Source: Bradyrhizobium jicamae (GTDB lineage: Bacteria > Pseudomonadota > Alphaproteobacteria > Rhizobiales > Xanthobacteraceae). From it: a stretch of 64,000 nucleotides of DNA. The notes under the pieces were generated by a model. It saw nothing but the letters and a program-made list of their open reading frames with translations, ran no database searches and had not been told where the DNA came from. Position numbers and translations under genes: made by a program. The stretch covers positions 13,039 through 77,038 of the forward strand of contig NZ_LLXZ01000127.1 of the NCBI RefSeq assembly GCF_001440395.1. The letters are read 5' to 3'. Positions 51,570 through 60,202 of this stretch are shown here, piece by piece (position 1 is the stretch's first letter; each line of letters begins with the position of its first letter).

Positions 51570-51638
51570 CGAACAAGGATTTACGAACCCGCGACCCGGT
51601 CACATCCCCACCCCTCCCCGTCCCAGACCGGTTCGCGC

Positions 51639-51677
51639 GCGGCCAGGCTTCCCCCAAAGCCTGGCCGCAACTTTTTT
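51639..51677 (+). terminator. Rho-independent terminator after the transglutaminase-like gene
   Basis: GCGGCCAGGCTT (51639-51650) pairs perfectly with AAGCCTGGCCGC (51657-51668) around a six-base loop, then AACTTTTTT follows. Confidence 0.9.
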
Positions 51678-52320
51678 GGGCCCGCTAGCACCGGACTCGC
51701 GACGGGCGGGCCAATCAATGCCCGCGGAATGACGAATTTGATGGGCGCAGCGGCGTTCCGGAGGGCCCTCAAGGAGGCGGAGGCCGCGGCTAAGGGCTAT
51801 AAGGCCGGCCGATTGGGTTTTCACTCACCGCCCGGGTGTCCCCGACCGATCGGTCTTGTGGCATTTTTCAACCAAGCAGCTTACTCTTTTCAATTCTTGG
51901 TAGAAGCGTATATTGACGATGGTTGATCCAAGGGACCTTTCATGTTCGGATCAAACCCCACCCGCCAATGGTCGGCGGTATTGCGGTCGGAATAGGGGCC
52001 TACGGCAGTCTCATCAGACACGTTCATCGGCGAGGCTCTTGCTCGACCCGCGAAAGGAGAAGGACTGTTTGTCCACTTGCACTTAGCGGCATCGGAGTTC
52101 GTATAGAAATTTAGACACCCTCATTAATAGCATCTCGAATTTCGTCGAATGGAAACGCCCTCAGCTTTCCCCATTTCACATGCGGAAGTCGCGCTCATGA
52201 AGTCCGAAACGCACTATCCGGTTTGAGGATCGGGGAACGTTGAGAGATCGCGTGATTGCGCTTTGACGTCTAGGCTACCGATGAATCTCAACTAGAAGAC
52301 TACGCGACCGAGAATCTTCT
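51678..52320. other. Gene-poor stretch before the haem-enzyme operon
   Basis: About 640 bases contain no acceptable gene. Two short plus-strand frames (51729-51926 and 51923-52114) lack ribosome sites and family features. The second half is clearly AT-richer than its surroundings (for example CATCTCGAATTTCGTCGAATGG near 52131). It may be a remnant left by insertion or deletion, the junction of an acquired segment, or a long upstream control region for the operon. TTGACG at 52263-52268 is a possible -35 element without a good -10. Confidence 0.4.
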
Positions 52321-52330
52321 GGAGGAGACG

Positions 52331-52393
52331 ATGATCATGTCCATGAGCGTCGGTTTTTTCGTTGAATCCCTCGATCAGTGTGCCCTGCCATGA
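52331..52393 (+). CDS. 20-codon leader ORF overlapping the start of the regulator gene
   Basis: ATG at 52331 directly follows GGAGGAGACG, the best ribosome site of the region. The frame encodes MIMSMSVGFFVESLDQCALP and stops at 52391-52393, where TGA overlaps the ATG of the large gene (ATGA). The large gene has no ribosome site of its own, so ribosomes ending the leader would restart there. This fixes the start of the large gene at 52390 and indicates translational coupling or attenuation. The peptide shows no known motif. Confidence 0.6.
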   Translation: MIMSMSVGFFVESLDQCALP

Positions 52394-55300
52394 CCTTGTG
52401 TCCCGTTTGCTCGGCCCGCGTTGCTCGCAAGCACAAGTACTGCCCGCAATGCAGCGCCAGTCTCAACGGCGCCGCCGACAGGCCTTCGCCTTCTCCGCTC
52501 CCGCCTCCCAGCGGACCGGCTCGCGGTGCGCCACCCGTTCGACGACAGCATCGCGCCAAGTTGCAGACGGCGCAGATGTTGACCGAGAACAAACAGGTGA
52601 GCGTCCTGTTCGTCGATCTTTGCAACTCGACCTCACTGTTGCAGCATGTGGACCCGGAGGAGGCACGGGACTATCTCGGCAAGGCGCTGGACCATCTCGT
52701 CGACGCGGTCGAAACCTTTGGCGGCACCATCAGCCAGTTGCTCGGGGACGGTCTTGTTGCATTGTTCGGAGCCCCCTTGGCACAGGAAGATCACGCCCTG
52801 CGAGCTTGCATGGCTGCTCTCAAGATGCAGAGGGCAACCCTACCCGGTCACGAAGCTCGTGGCATTGCCAGTCCCACGTTCCGCATCGGCGTCAACTCCG
52901 GTGAGGTGCTGGTAGGCATTGTCGGACAGTACCAGTGGTCGCACTACGGAGCGGACGGCAAGACTATCCACATTGCATCGAGGCTGGAGAAGATGGCGCC
53001 CCCAGGGGGCATATTGATCAGCGCTTCGACGCAGCGCTTGGTAGCGCGGCAGATCGACACGCGGCCGGTCGGGGCGCGCGCCGTGCGTGGATTGACCGAG
53101 CGGATCGAACTCCACGAAATCATGGTCGAGACGGAAAGCTCGGCGGCCGCGCCTTTGACGAGAAAGCAGCGATGGGCGCCTCTCGTCGGACGCGAAGATT
53201 CATTGCAGGTGCTGGAGGCGGCCGTCGGTACCTCTCGAAAAGGCACAATGTGCATGATCGGGCTACGGGGCGATGCCGGGATCGGGAAATCCCGTTTGAT
53301 CGCCGATTGGACAGGCGTTCTCCTGAGCCAGGGCTTGGACGTATGCATTACCCAGGCCTGGGGGTATGCCAGCACGAGAGCTTACAGCACCGCCGCTGAC
53401 CTGATCGCAAGCATGGTGGGCCTGCCTCGCACTGGCGTGACCGAAGCGAAGCAAATGGCAATGCAGGCCCTGGTGTCGAAGTGGCCTGCCGACGGCGCAG
53501 AACATCTGGCAGCGGTGAGTGATCTGCTCGGACTGGCCGCGCCGACAAAAGCATGGCTGGCATTGAATCCGGCACAAAGGCGACGTCGGATTGGCGAGGC
53601 CCTGCTGTGGCTCGTACGCAGGCGTCTGCAGGCGGGTCCCTTCGTGCTGGTGCTCGAGGATGTCTTCCTGGCCGATCGCGAGAGCCATCGGATGTTCGAG
53701 GCCTTGCTTCCCAAGCTCCAGGGGCTGCCGGTCTTGATTTGTGTCAGTTATCGGCCGAATTTCGAACACCAATGGAAACAGGCTGCGTGGTTCGCGGAGC
53801 ACGTAGTGGGGCCGCTGCGGGACAGTGAGATGCTCGCTCTCGCGCGAGCCTTGCTTGGCGATGATCCTTCCGTGCATGGCGTCAGGAGCGAACTGGTCCG
53901 TCGCGCCGACGGCAATCCCTTCTTCCTGGAGCAGCTCGTCATCACGCTGATCGATGACGGATCACTCGAAGGTATCCCGGGCGCGTATCGTTTGCAGAAG
54001 CCGCTGGGAGAGTTGCGGGTCCCGGGCTCCATCGCGGCCGTGATCAGTGCGCGTGTCGACAGGCTGCCTGACGCCGCGAAGTCGGCGCTGGAGGCCGCCA
54101 GCGTTCTGGGCGACCCCATCACGCGAGAATTGATCGCCGCCATGCAGGGGGTAGATCTTGCGCGTGCGGAAGAATTGCTGGTCCTTTGCCTCTCATCCGG
54201 GTTGCTGACGACACCCGATCAGGAGCGTAGTTCACTTGAGTCGCGCGCGTTCGCGTTCCGGCACGCGCTGGTGCGGGATGTCGTGCTGGGAACCCTCACC
54301 CGCGGCCGCCTCAAGGCGTTGCATCGACTTGCCTTCCTGGCCTTGCATTCGCAGCCAGGTGCTGGCGACGCGGATGCTGCGCCAGCGCTCGCTCATCACG
54401 CCTTCAAGGGTGAGGAATGGGAGCATGCGGCAAGATTCGCGGTCAAGTCGATGGCGCGCGCCATCTCGCGCTCAGCCAATCAGGAGGCCCTGCAACTATT
54501 CGAGATGGGCATTGAAGCGTCCCGCCATGCCGATAGCGAGTCCGCTGCACAGGCCCTGGAACTCGCGCTTCGACTGGAAGCGATCGGCGCAATGATGGCT
54601 CTCGGACACATCGACGAAATCTTCAAGAACATGGAACGCGCCGAAACCATCGCGGCGCAACTGAACGACCAACGCGCACGTGCATCGGTTTCGAACCAGA
54701 CGGCGGTGTTTCTCTGGATGCGCGGGCGATTCAGCCAAAGTCTGCAGCACGCTTCACGGGGCCTGGACGCGGCTCGCCTTGCGCAACGGCGCCACATGAT
54801 GATGGGAGCGCATCAGACACGCCTCATGAACTTTCACGCGCTCGGGCGGTATTCCGAGGCAGCCGCGGAAGGCCGCGTCCTGCTCGCCGACCACGGGCCC
54901 GAGTTGGCTGAGCACTATGTCCAACCCGGATGGGCTGCCATCCCCATCATCAACTTGTACTCCTTCCATGCCAGCACGCTGTGGCGCCTTGGTGATTACG
55001 AAGCCGGGGAAGAGGTCTGCGCCCTGGCCTATGAGATTCTGTCCAAGGTCAACCACCCGTACTCACGTCTGTTGATCGACCTCGTCCAAGGGCAGATCTG
55101 GATCGAGAAAGAGGAGCTCGACAAGGCGGAGGCCTTGATGCGCGAGGCCGTGCAGCAATGCATGACGCACAACGTGCCCACCATGCTTGGTGTTTCCACC
55201 GGGGCGCTGGGTAGTGCGCTTGCGCGCAACGGCAAGGCGTCCGAGGCTGCGTCCCTGCTCGAAAAGGGTTTTGCTGACCGCATCTGCGATGCAGCCGGCC

Positions 55301-55599
55301 CCTACGCCCAGATCTTCATGCGCGTCGGCCTCGGTGTCGCCTATCGCAACCTTGGAAGGCTGGAAGATGCGATCCGCGTCGGACGCAGGGCCGTCGACCA
55401 GGCCGGCGAGGAGTACGGACACAGGACCGAAGCCCTTTTCGAACTGGCCGAGACGCTGCGCTGTGCCGGCAATGCATCGGATGCGGAGGATTGCTTCATC
55501 GAAACCTACGAGGCGGCGCGGCGTCTGGGAATGCCCTATTACCAGAGGCGCGCGGCAGCAGCAGTCGCGCATCGCCGCGACGATCGGCATCGAGCATGA
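52390..55599 (+). CDS. Zinc-ribbon / cyclase-like / AAA ATPase / TPR signalling protein
   Basis: This is a 1069-residue multidomain protein. A zinc ribbon (C4, C7, C18, C21) and a Pro-rich linker precede a class III cyclase-like domain (about 68-245) with metal Asp76 (FVDLCNST) and Asp120 (LLGDG). However, the usual purine Lys is Gln116 and the transition-state Asn is His194 (KTIHIASRLE), so activity is doubtful. Next comes a STAND/AAA-type NTPase with VGRED (266-270), Walker A GDAGIGKS (294-301) and Walker B FVLVLEDV (418-425). The C-terminal 400 residues are TPR-like helices. Such proteins sense signals and regulate. The gene starts the operon, overlaps its leader by 4 nt and the P450 by 4 nt. 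Confidence 0.9.
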   Translation: MTLCPVCSARVARKHKYCPQCSASLNGAADRPSPSPLPPPSGPARGAPPVRRQHRAKLQTAQMLTENKQVSVLFVDLCNSTSLLQHVDPEEARDYLGKALDHLVDAVETFGGTISQLLGDGLVALFGAPLAQEDHALRACMAALKMQRATLPGHEARGIASPTFRIGVNSGEVLVGIVGQYQWSHYGADGKTIHIASRLEKMAPPGGILISASTQRLVARQIDTRPVGARAVRGLTERIELHEIMVETESSAAAPLTRKQRWAPLVGREDSLQVLEAAVGTSRKGTMCMIGLRGDAGIGKSRLIADWTGVLLSQGLDVCITQAWGYASTRAYSTAADLIASMVGLPRTGVTEAKQMAMQALVSKWPADGAEHLAAVSDLLGLAAPTKAWLALNPAQRRRRIGEALLWLVRRRLQAGPFVLVLEDVFLADRESHRMFEALLPKLQGLPVLICVSYRPNFEHQWKQAAWFAEHVVGPLRDSEMLALARALLGDDPSVHGVRSELVRRADGNPFFLEQLVITLIDDGSLEGIPGAYRLQKPLGELRVPGSIAAVISARVDRLPDAAKSALEAASVLGDPITRELIAAMQGVDLARAEELLVLCLSSGLLTTPDQERSSLESRAFAFRHALVRDVVLGTLTRGRLKALHRLAFLALHSQPGAGDADAAPALAHHAFKGEEWEHAARFAVKSMARAISRSANQEALQLFEMGIEASRHADSESAAQALELALRLEAIGAMMALGHIDEIFKNMERAETIAAQLNDQRARASVSNQTAVFLWMRGRFSQSLQHASRGLDAARLAQRRHMMMGAHQTRLMNFHALGRYSEAAAEGRVLLADHGPELAEHYVQPGWAAIPIINLYSFHASTLWRLGDYEAGEEVCALAYEILSKVNHPYSRLLIDLVQGQIWIEKEELDKAEALMREAVQQCMTHNVPTMLGVSTGALGSALARNGKASEAASLLEKGFADRICDAAGPYAQIFMRVGLGVAYRNLGRLEDAIRVGRRAVDQAGEEYGHRTEALFELAETLRCAGNASDAEDCFIETYEAARRLGMPYYQRRAAAAVAHRRDDRHRA

Positions 55600-56906
55600 A
55601 AGTCCCCGCACCCAAACCCGATGCTTTGCCGCCGGGCATACGCCGCTTCTCTTATGGTCTGTTCTGCTGGCTGAATCGTAACATCATCGTCTTGCGCGGC
55701 CTTGGCGCAATTTTTCGACGCTTTCCTTTCGTGGGCGGGTGGTTCGGTGTGGCGGCGCGCGCCAGCGCCGTCACAGGCGTGCTGACAAGACCGCAAAGCT
55801 TTTCGAACACTGCACACGCGCCCAACCTGGCATCCGGCGAATATCTGATCGGCATGGATCCCGGCTCCACCTACACTGCCGACAAGGTCGTGCTCGACGC
55901 GCGGCTGGCCGCACTGGCGCCGACGCTGCCGGCCGCCGCCGATCAGGAAGTCAAACGACTTGTCGCGCATCTGAGAAAGCAAGGGACCAACAAACCGTTC
56001 GATCTCATTGAGGATTACCTGATGTGGATCGTGTTTCGCGCCATGTATCCGCTGTTCGACTCGGCCACCGACAGGGTGGCGGCGGGCGCGCATGGCGCCG
56101 TCAACGATCCCGGACTACAACGGCAATATCTCATGGAGATCCGCTATGTCGCGGGGCAATTGCTGGCCGGCAGTTCAGCAACATTGCGGGTCCAGCGAAG
56201 GGCGGAGCTTTGTGCGGATGCGCTACGTGCCCGTATCTCTGGCGTAAGCGATGACATTCGACAAGCGTGGCAAGTACCGGCTTCCCTCAAATTCATTGAG
56301 CGAAACGCGGTGGGACTAGCCTGGATTTCGCATCCGGTGACGGTGCAATCGGGAGCCCTGATCGTACAGGAGCTTCTGCGACGCCCCGAGGCTCACAAGG
56401 CTCTGCGGGCCGAAGCCCAGCGGCTCGGGACTCCCGCAGTCTGGCAGGACGCCAACTTCCGCGACAGGGTGCGGGACCATGTGCTCGAACTCATGCGCTT
56501 CCGGCCGATTTTTCCGCTGCTGGCGCGCGACGTGCCCCGCGATACGGAATTCGAGACGGGCGGGCGACGGAACGCGCCGTGCTCCGGCGGTGGAAGGATG
56601 ACGGTTTTGTCGATCGCGGCCATGTTTGATCCGCACGCAGTCCGCCACAGCCGGCAGTTCTGTCCCTCGCGCAATTGGGGCAATCAGCAGAGCCTGCGGT
56701 GGCTGATGTTCGGTTACGGCACCCGGCAATGTCCTGCCAAGGATTACGCGGTCGATATTTTGACCAGTGCCCTGATCGGCTTGCTCATCTTGCCTGAATT
56801 GCAGCTGGCGGGCCGCAAGCGCAAGGCCATCACGTACGACGGCGCGCTGATGTCAGGCATGCGCGTACGCTTCACCTCGCCGGCGGGAAAGGACAGAGAT
56901 GCTTAA
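55596..56906 (+). CDS. Cytochrome P450, unusual I-helix
   Basis: This is a 436-residue haem-thiolate enzyme. The haem ligand is C379 in MFGYGTRQCPAKD (consensus FGxGxRxCxG) and the ExxR motif is E298-R301 (LELMRF). The I-helix region reads AVGLAWISHPVTVQSGALIVQELLRRP and has no (A/G)Gx(D/E)T acid-alcohol pair, the residues that normally activate O2. Loss of that pair is known from peroxide-using or hydroperoxide-isomerising P450s (CYP152, CYP74). No membrane anchor is obvious, though residues 20-60 are hydrophobic. The start ATG overlaps the stop of the regulator (ATGA), and the end overlaps the next gene by eight bases. The substrate is unknown; no redox partner gene is nearby. Confidence 0.85.
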   Translation: MKVPAPKPDALPPGIRRFSYGLFCWLNRNIIVLRGLGAIFRRFPFVGGWFGVAARASAVTGVLTRPQSFSNTAHAPNLASGEYLIGMDPGSTYTADKVVLDARLAALAPTLPAAADQEVKRLVAHLRKQGTNKPFDLIEDYLMWIVFRAMYPLFDSATDRVAAGAHGAVNDPGLQRQYLMEIRYVAGQLLAGSSATLRVQRRAELCADALRARISGVSDDIRQAWQVPASLKFIERNAVGLAWISHPVTVQSGALIVQELLRRPEAHKALRAEAQRLGTPAVWQDANFRDRVRDHVLELMRFRPIFPLLARDVPRDTEFETGGRRNAPCSGGGRMTVLSIAAMFDPHAVRHSRQFCPSRNWGNQQSLRWLMFGYGTRQCPAKDYAVDILTSALIGLLILPELQLAGRKRKAITYDGALMSGMRVRFTSPAGKDRDA

Positions 56907-58647
56907 GATGGTCCGGCAGCAACTGATCTGCATCATTGCGCCGCGCTGGAGCGACGTCATCGACTTTTCGGATTCAGGGGACTTATACCCCGCGTTGGAG
57001 GCTCTCTTCAGAGATGTCGAGGTGGTTCAGTTCGCCTCTATCGCGCTGTTGCCAGCACGGGCAGATTCGCCGGACCAGCGGCCGTCATTGATGCTCGAGC
57101 TTGCTGTCGAGGAAGGCATCAATCCGCGCGACATGCTGTACCGGCTCGTCAATCATCCGCGCGGCGCGATGTGGTCGCTCTTCAGGTCGTACTGGCCCGA
57201 AGGCGGTCCTGCCCTCGAGAGCGAGTGCAACAGGCAATTGCTCGACAGACTGATGGAGTGGCTCAGCATCGCCGCGGGCGGCTTCATCGGCGCCCGCGAC
57301 CGAACGGCCCGGCAGATCCAAAAGGAGCAGGACCTCCTTAAATGGACACGACGCGAGGCGCGTGCCCTGAAGGCGGCGAACCAACACGGTGCGGACCGCG
57401 CGTCGTTCGCGCTCGCGCTCGCCCGGCGGGCATACCAGGATCCGCAGTTCGAATGGGCGCTCGAGCCGGCGCCGCGATCCTATTGGCGTGGGAGCGGTGC
57501 GAGTATTTCCGCGAAGGTCGGCTATGTGCTGGTGGTGTTCTGCTTGTGGCTGGCTGCGGTCTGGCTGGCGGGTGCGCTGCTCTGGGGCCCCGTCTGCATT
57601 GGCGCCTGGTTCCTCGGCGCTCCGTGCTCCGCCGCACATTCCGTGCTGGACGCGAGTTACTGGGTGCAAAACGCGAGTATCCGGGCGGCGCTTGCCTTGA
57701 TCGCGCTCGGACTATTGTATTGGTTTTTCCTGACCGCGCTGCCGGCACTGTCTAACCGATGGAGGAACAGGCTGGACAATGTCTACCGCGAACTCGACCG
57801 GCCGACGCGGACGCAGTCATCGTCGCACACCTATGTGCTCTCCTGGATCTTCGGCGTGCCGCTGGTCTTGGCACTCTTGGCGTGCGCGTTGGTCTTGACC
57901 TTCTGGCCCGGCGCTATCTTGAGCGCGGCTTTTGCATTGAAGGTGCTCGTCGTCACCGGCGTGCTCGCGATCGCCGCGCTGATCTGCGTCGCCGTTGACC
58001 GGAGCGATCGGCCGCCCGAAGACGACGTGCCTCGTGCCCAACAGGTTCATCCGTCGATCGACACCTGCGAAGCGCTCCTGGCCAAGGACAGAGTCGCACA
58101 CATGGTCAGCCTGACGGATATCCGTAGTCCGAACGGCTGGAGTGCCTGGTGGATCCGGCTGTCTCTGCGCATCGTGACGCTGTTTGGACGGGTGTTCTAC
58201 ACCGCGGGGCGTTTAGGAGATGCACCGGGCATCCATTTCGGCCACTGGCACATTATCGAAGGCGGGCGGCGCTATCTGTTCTGCTCGAACTATGACGGCA
58301 ATTTTGGCGGCTATCTCGATGATTTCATCAATGGCGCGACGGTCGGGACCACGTTGGCCTGGAGATGGACCACGCTCATGCCCCGGCGATCGGCAGACTT
58401 CGAACAGCCGGATGTGAAAGAGCCGCGCAGCTTCCCGCCGACGCGATTTTCCATCTTCCGCGGCGTGAAGTGCGAGTTGAAGTTCAAGTCCTACGCTCGC
58501 GATAGCATGCTCCCGCATGCGTATCGCTTCGAAGCGTGCAAAGCGACGCTCGACCAGATCGACCTCGCAACCGCCCTTCGAGAGGCCTTGTTCGGCGAAC
58601 GCAATGACAAGAATGACGACCTGATCATGAGGGCGATCGAAACATGA
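56899..58647 (+). CDS. Membrane protein with DyP-like terminal domains, unknown function
   Basis: This is a 582-residue protein with three parts. Residues 1-190 are soluble and include VEVVQFASIALLPARADS and LMLELAVEEG. Residues 208-366 hold four hydrophobic spans (208-240, 262-282, 312-336, 340-366) with a basic loop between. Residues 395-582 contain GIHFGHWHIIEGGRRYLFCSNYDGNFGGYLDDFI. The HFxxW/ILP and SNYDG pattern looks like half of a dimeric alpha/beta barrel, as in DyP-type peroxidases, but no haem-ligand histidine signature (GSHIRR-like) was seen. I recall similar unnamed proteins next to peroxidase genes. It overlaps the P450 by 8 nt and the peroxidase by 4 nt, so it may anchor the two enzymes at the membrane. 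Confidence 0.7.
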   Translation: MLKMVRQQLICIIAPRWSDVIDFSDSGDLYPALEALFRDVEVVQFASIALLPARADSPDQRPSLMLELAVEEGINPRDMLYRLVNHPRGAMWSLFRSYWPEGGPALESECNRQLLDRLMEWLSIAAGGFIGARDRTARQIQKEQDLLKWTRREARALKAANQHGADRASFALALARRAYQDPQFEWALEPAPRSYWRGSGASISAKVGYVLVVFCLWLAAVWLAGALLWGPVCIGAWFLGAPCSAAHSVLDASYWVQNASIRAALALIALGLLYWFFLTALPALSNRWRNRLDNVYRELDRPTRTQSSSHTYVLSWIFGVPLVLALLACALVLTFWPGAILSAAFALKVLVVTGVLAIAALICVAVDRSDRPPEDDVPRAQQVHPSIDTCEALLAKDRVAHMVSLTDIRSPNGWSAWWIRLSLRIVTLFGRVFYTAGRLGDAPGIHFGHWHIIEGGRRYLFCSNYDGNFGGYLDDFINGATVGTTLAWRWTTLMPRRSADFEQPDVKEPRSFPPTRFSIFRGVKCELKFKSYARDSMLPHAYRFEACKATLDQIDLATALREALFGERNDKNDDLIMRAIET

Positions 58648-60068
58648 AGGTGCCGCATCTCTCGGAGCAGTTGGGCGATATTCAGGGTATGATCGGGACC
58701 GGATATGGCTGGTTATACAACAGCCGGTTCTGGTTGCTGACGATCATGGACGACCGCGAGGACGATGCCCGAAAGTGGCTCAAAGGATTCGTCGAACGCA
58801 AATTGGTCATCAGCGCCAAAGACGTCCAAAAATCGAGAGAGAATCGGATCAAACAGGCTGTAGCGATCGCGTTCAGCTATTCCGGGATGACCAAACTCGG
58901 TTTCAAGGAGACCGAAGCGCATCCGTTCCCGAGCCCGTTTCGTAGTGGCATGGGCAGCGACTTGCGCGCTTTGCTATTGAGAGACCGTTACCGGCAATGG
59001 CGTTGGTCCGATGACGGCACCGACAGCGTCCCTGTGCATGTCCTGATTGCCGAATGGTCGGAGCGCGACGCCAAGTCCGCGGTTTCGGATATTGACGAGC
59101 ATGTGTTCGGCATCATCAAGATCGACAACGATCCGTGCGCATTTAAAAAGGTGGAAGGCCTTAAGGAAGAGAGATTGCAGGAGATCTTCGGATTTCGCGA
59201 TGGCCTTGCACAGCCGGTGATCCGTGGTCTCAGGGTAGAAGAGAGTGACGGGCTCAAACAGGCCATTCGAGATGCCGGCCCCCTGTATGACGATCGCGTC
59301 GTCGCGCCCGGAGAGTTCATTCTGGGCTATCGCAACGAGTATGACGAACTCACCTACTGTCCCAACCTGGAGGGGTGGACGGGCGACGCTAAAGATGCTG
59401 GCGGTCGCTTCGGCCTCAACGGAAGCTACTTGGCGGTTCGTCAGATCGAACAGAAGGTAGAGGCATTTGAGAAATTCCAAGCCGAAAACGGCGAGGATAT
59501 CTGCGAAAAGCTGATGGGGCGCCGGAAGACTGGCCTGCCGGTATCGTGGAAAGGCGACCCGAAAGCTTCAGTGTCGGATTCGAAGGCCGATGCATTTCGC
59601 TTCCGTGTCGATGACACGAATGGCTTCGATTGTCCCAAGGGATCCCATATCCGCCGGGTAAACCCGAGAGACTCGCTGGGCATCGATGTGAAATCGAGCA
59701 TCAAGTCGACCAAGCTCCACAGATTGCTGCGCCGTGGCCGACCCTATCTCGAGAAGATCGAGGGCCAACCGCCGCGCAACGGCATCTTCTTCATCGCGTG
59801 CAATGCAGATCTCGAGCGACAGTTCGAGTTCATTCACCAGCGTTGGGTGCGCAACCCTAATTTCGCCTGTCTCCACGATCAGGACGATCCGGTCGTGGGA
59901 TCGTCGACCTCTCCCAAGAAGTTCTCCATGCCGGGACTGGCGAGCGGCGCGGAGGTTTCTCTGAGCGCCTTTACGGAAACGCTGGGAGGTGGCTACTTCT
60001 TCCTGCCGGGGATCAAGGCGCTCCAATTCATCGTGAACCACGCCTCGCGCCCGAAAGCCGTGGCGTAG
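58644..60068 (+). CDS. DyP-type haem peroxidase
   Basis: This is a 474-residue dye-decolourising-type peroxidase. The hallmark GxxDG is GFRDG (183-187) with catalytic Asp186. The proximal haem ligand is H335 in CPKGSHIRRVNPR, and distal arginines occur in LHRLLRRGRPY. FIACNADLERQFEFIHQRW completes the C-terminal signature. The length fits the larger DyP classes. It has no Tat or Sec signal, so it acts in the cytoplasm or is held by the upstream membrane protein. It uses hydrogen peroxide or organic peroxides to oxidise a substrate. The ATG overlaps the stop of the preceding gene (ATGA). It is the last tightly coupled gene of the operon. Confidence 0.93.
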   Translation: MKVPHLSEQLGDIQGMIGTGYGWLYNSRFWLLTIMDDREDDARKWLKGFVERKLVISAKDVQKSRENRIKQAVAIAFSYSGMTKLGFKETEAHPFPSPFRSGMGSDLRALLLRDRYRQWRWSDDGTDSVPVHVLIAEWSERDAKSAVSDIDEHVFGIIKIDNDPCAFKKVEGLKEERLQEIFGFRDGLAQPVIRGLRVEESDGLKQAIRDAGPLYDDRVVAPGEFILGYRNEYDELTYCPNLEGWTGDAKDAGGRFGLNGSYLAVRQIEQKVEAFEKFQAENGEDICEKLMGRRKTGLPVSWKGDPKASVSDSKADAFRFRVDDTNGFDCPKGSHIRRVNPRDSLGIDVKSSIKSTKLHRLLRRGRPYLEKIEGQPPRNGIFFIACNADLERQFEFIHQRWVRNPNFACLHDQDDPVVGSSTSPKKFSMPGLASGAEVSLSAFTETLGGGYFFLPGIKALQFIVNHASRPKAVA

Positions 60069-60202
60069 GCCCCGCTTATGCTCTTGAGGCTGGCTGTCCG
60101 GCCTCATCCAACGTCCCAAGCTGAGGGGCGGCTTCGAACGTAGGACTTTTTGCGTGGCACGATCAATGTGCGATGATGGGTGCCTCACGGGGAGAATGCA
60201 CC

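Noticed and set aside
51729..52114. Two short overlapping plus-strand frames in the gene-poor stretch
   Set aside because: No ribosome sites, low-complexity start, no recognisable fold; kept only as possible remnants.
52263..52291. Sigma-70 promoter for the haem-enzyme operon
   Set aside because: TTGACG is a fair -35 box, but the sequence 17 bases later (TCTCAA) is a poor -10, so it was not listed as a promoter.
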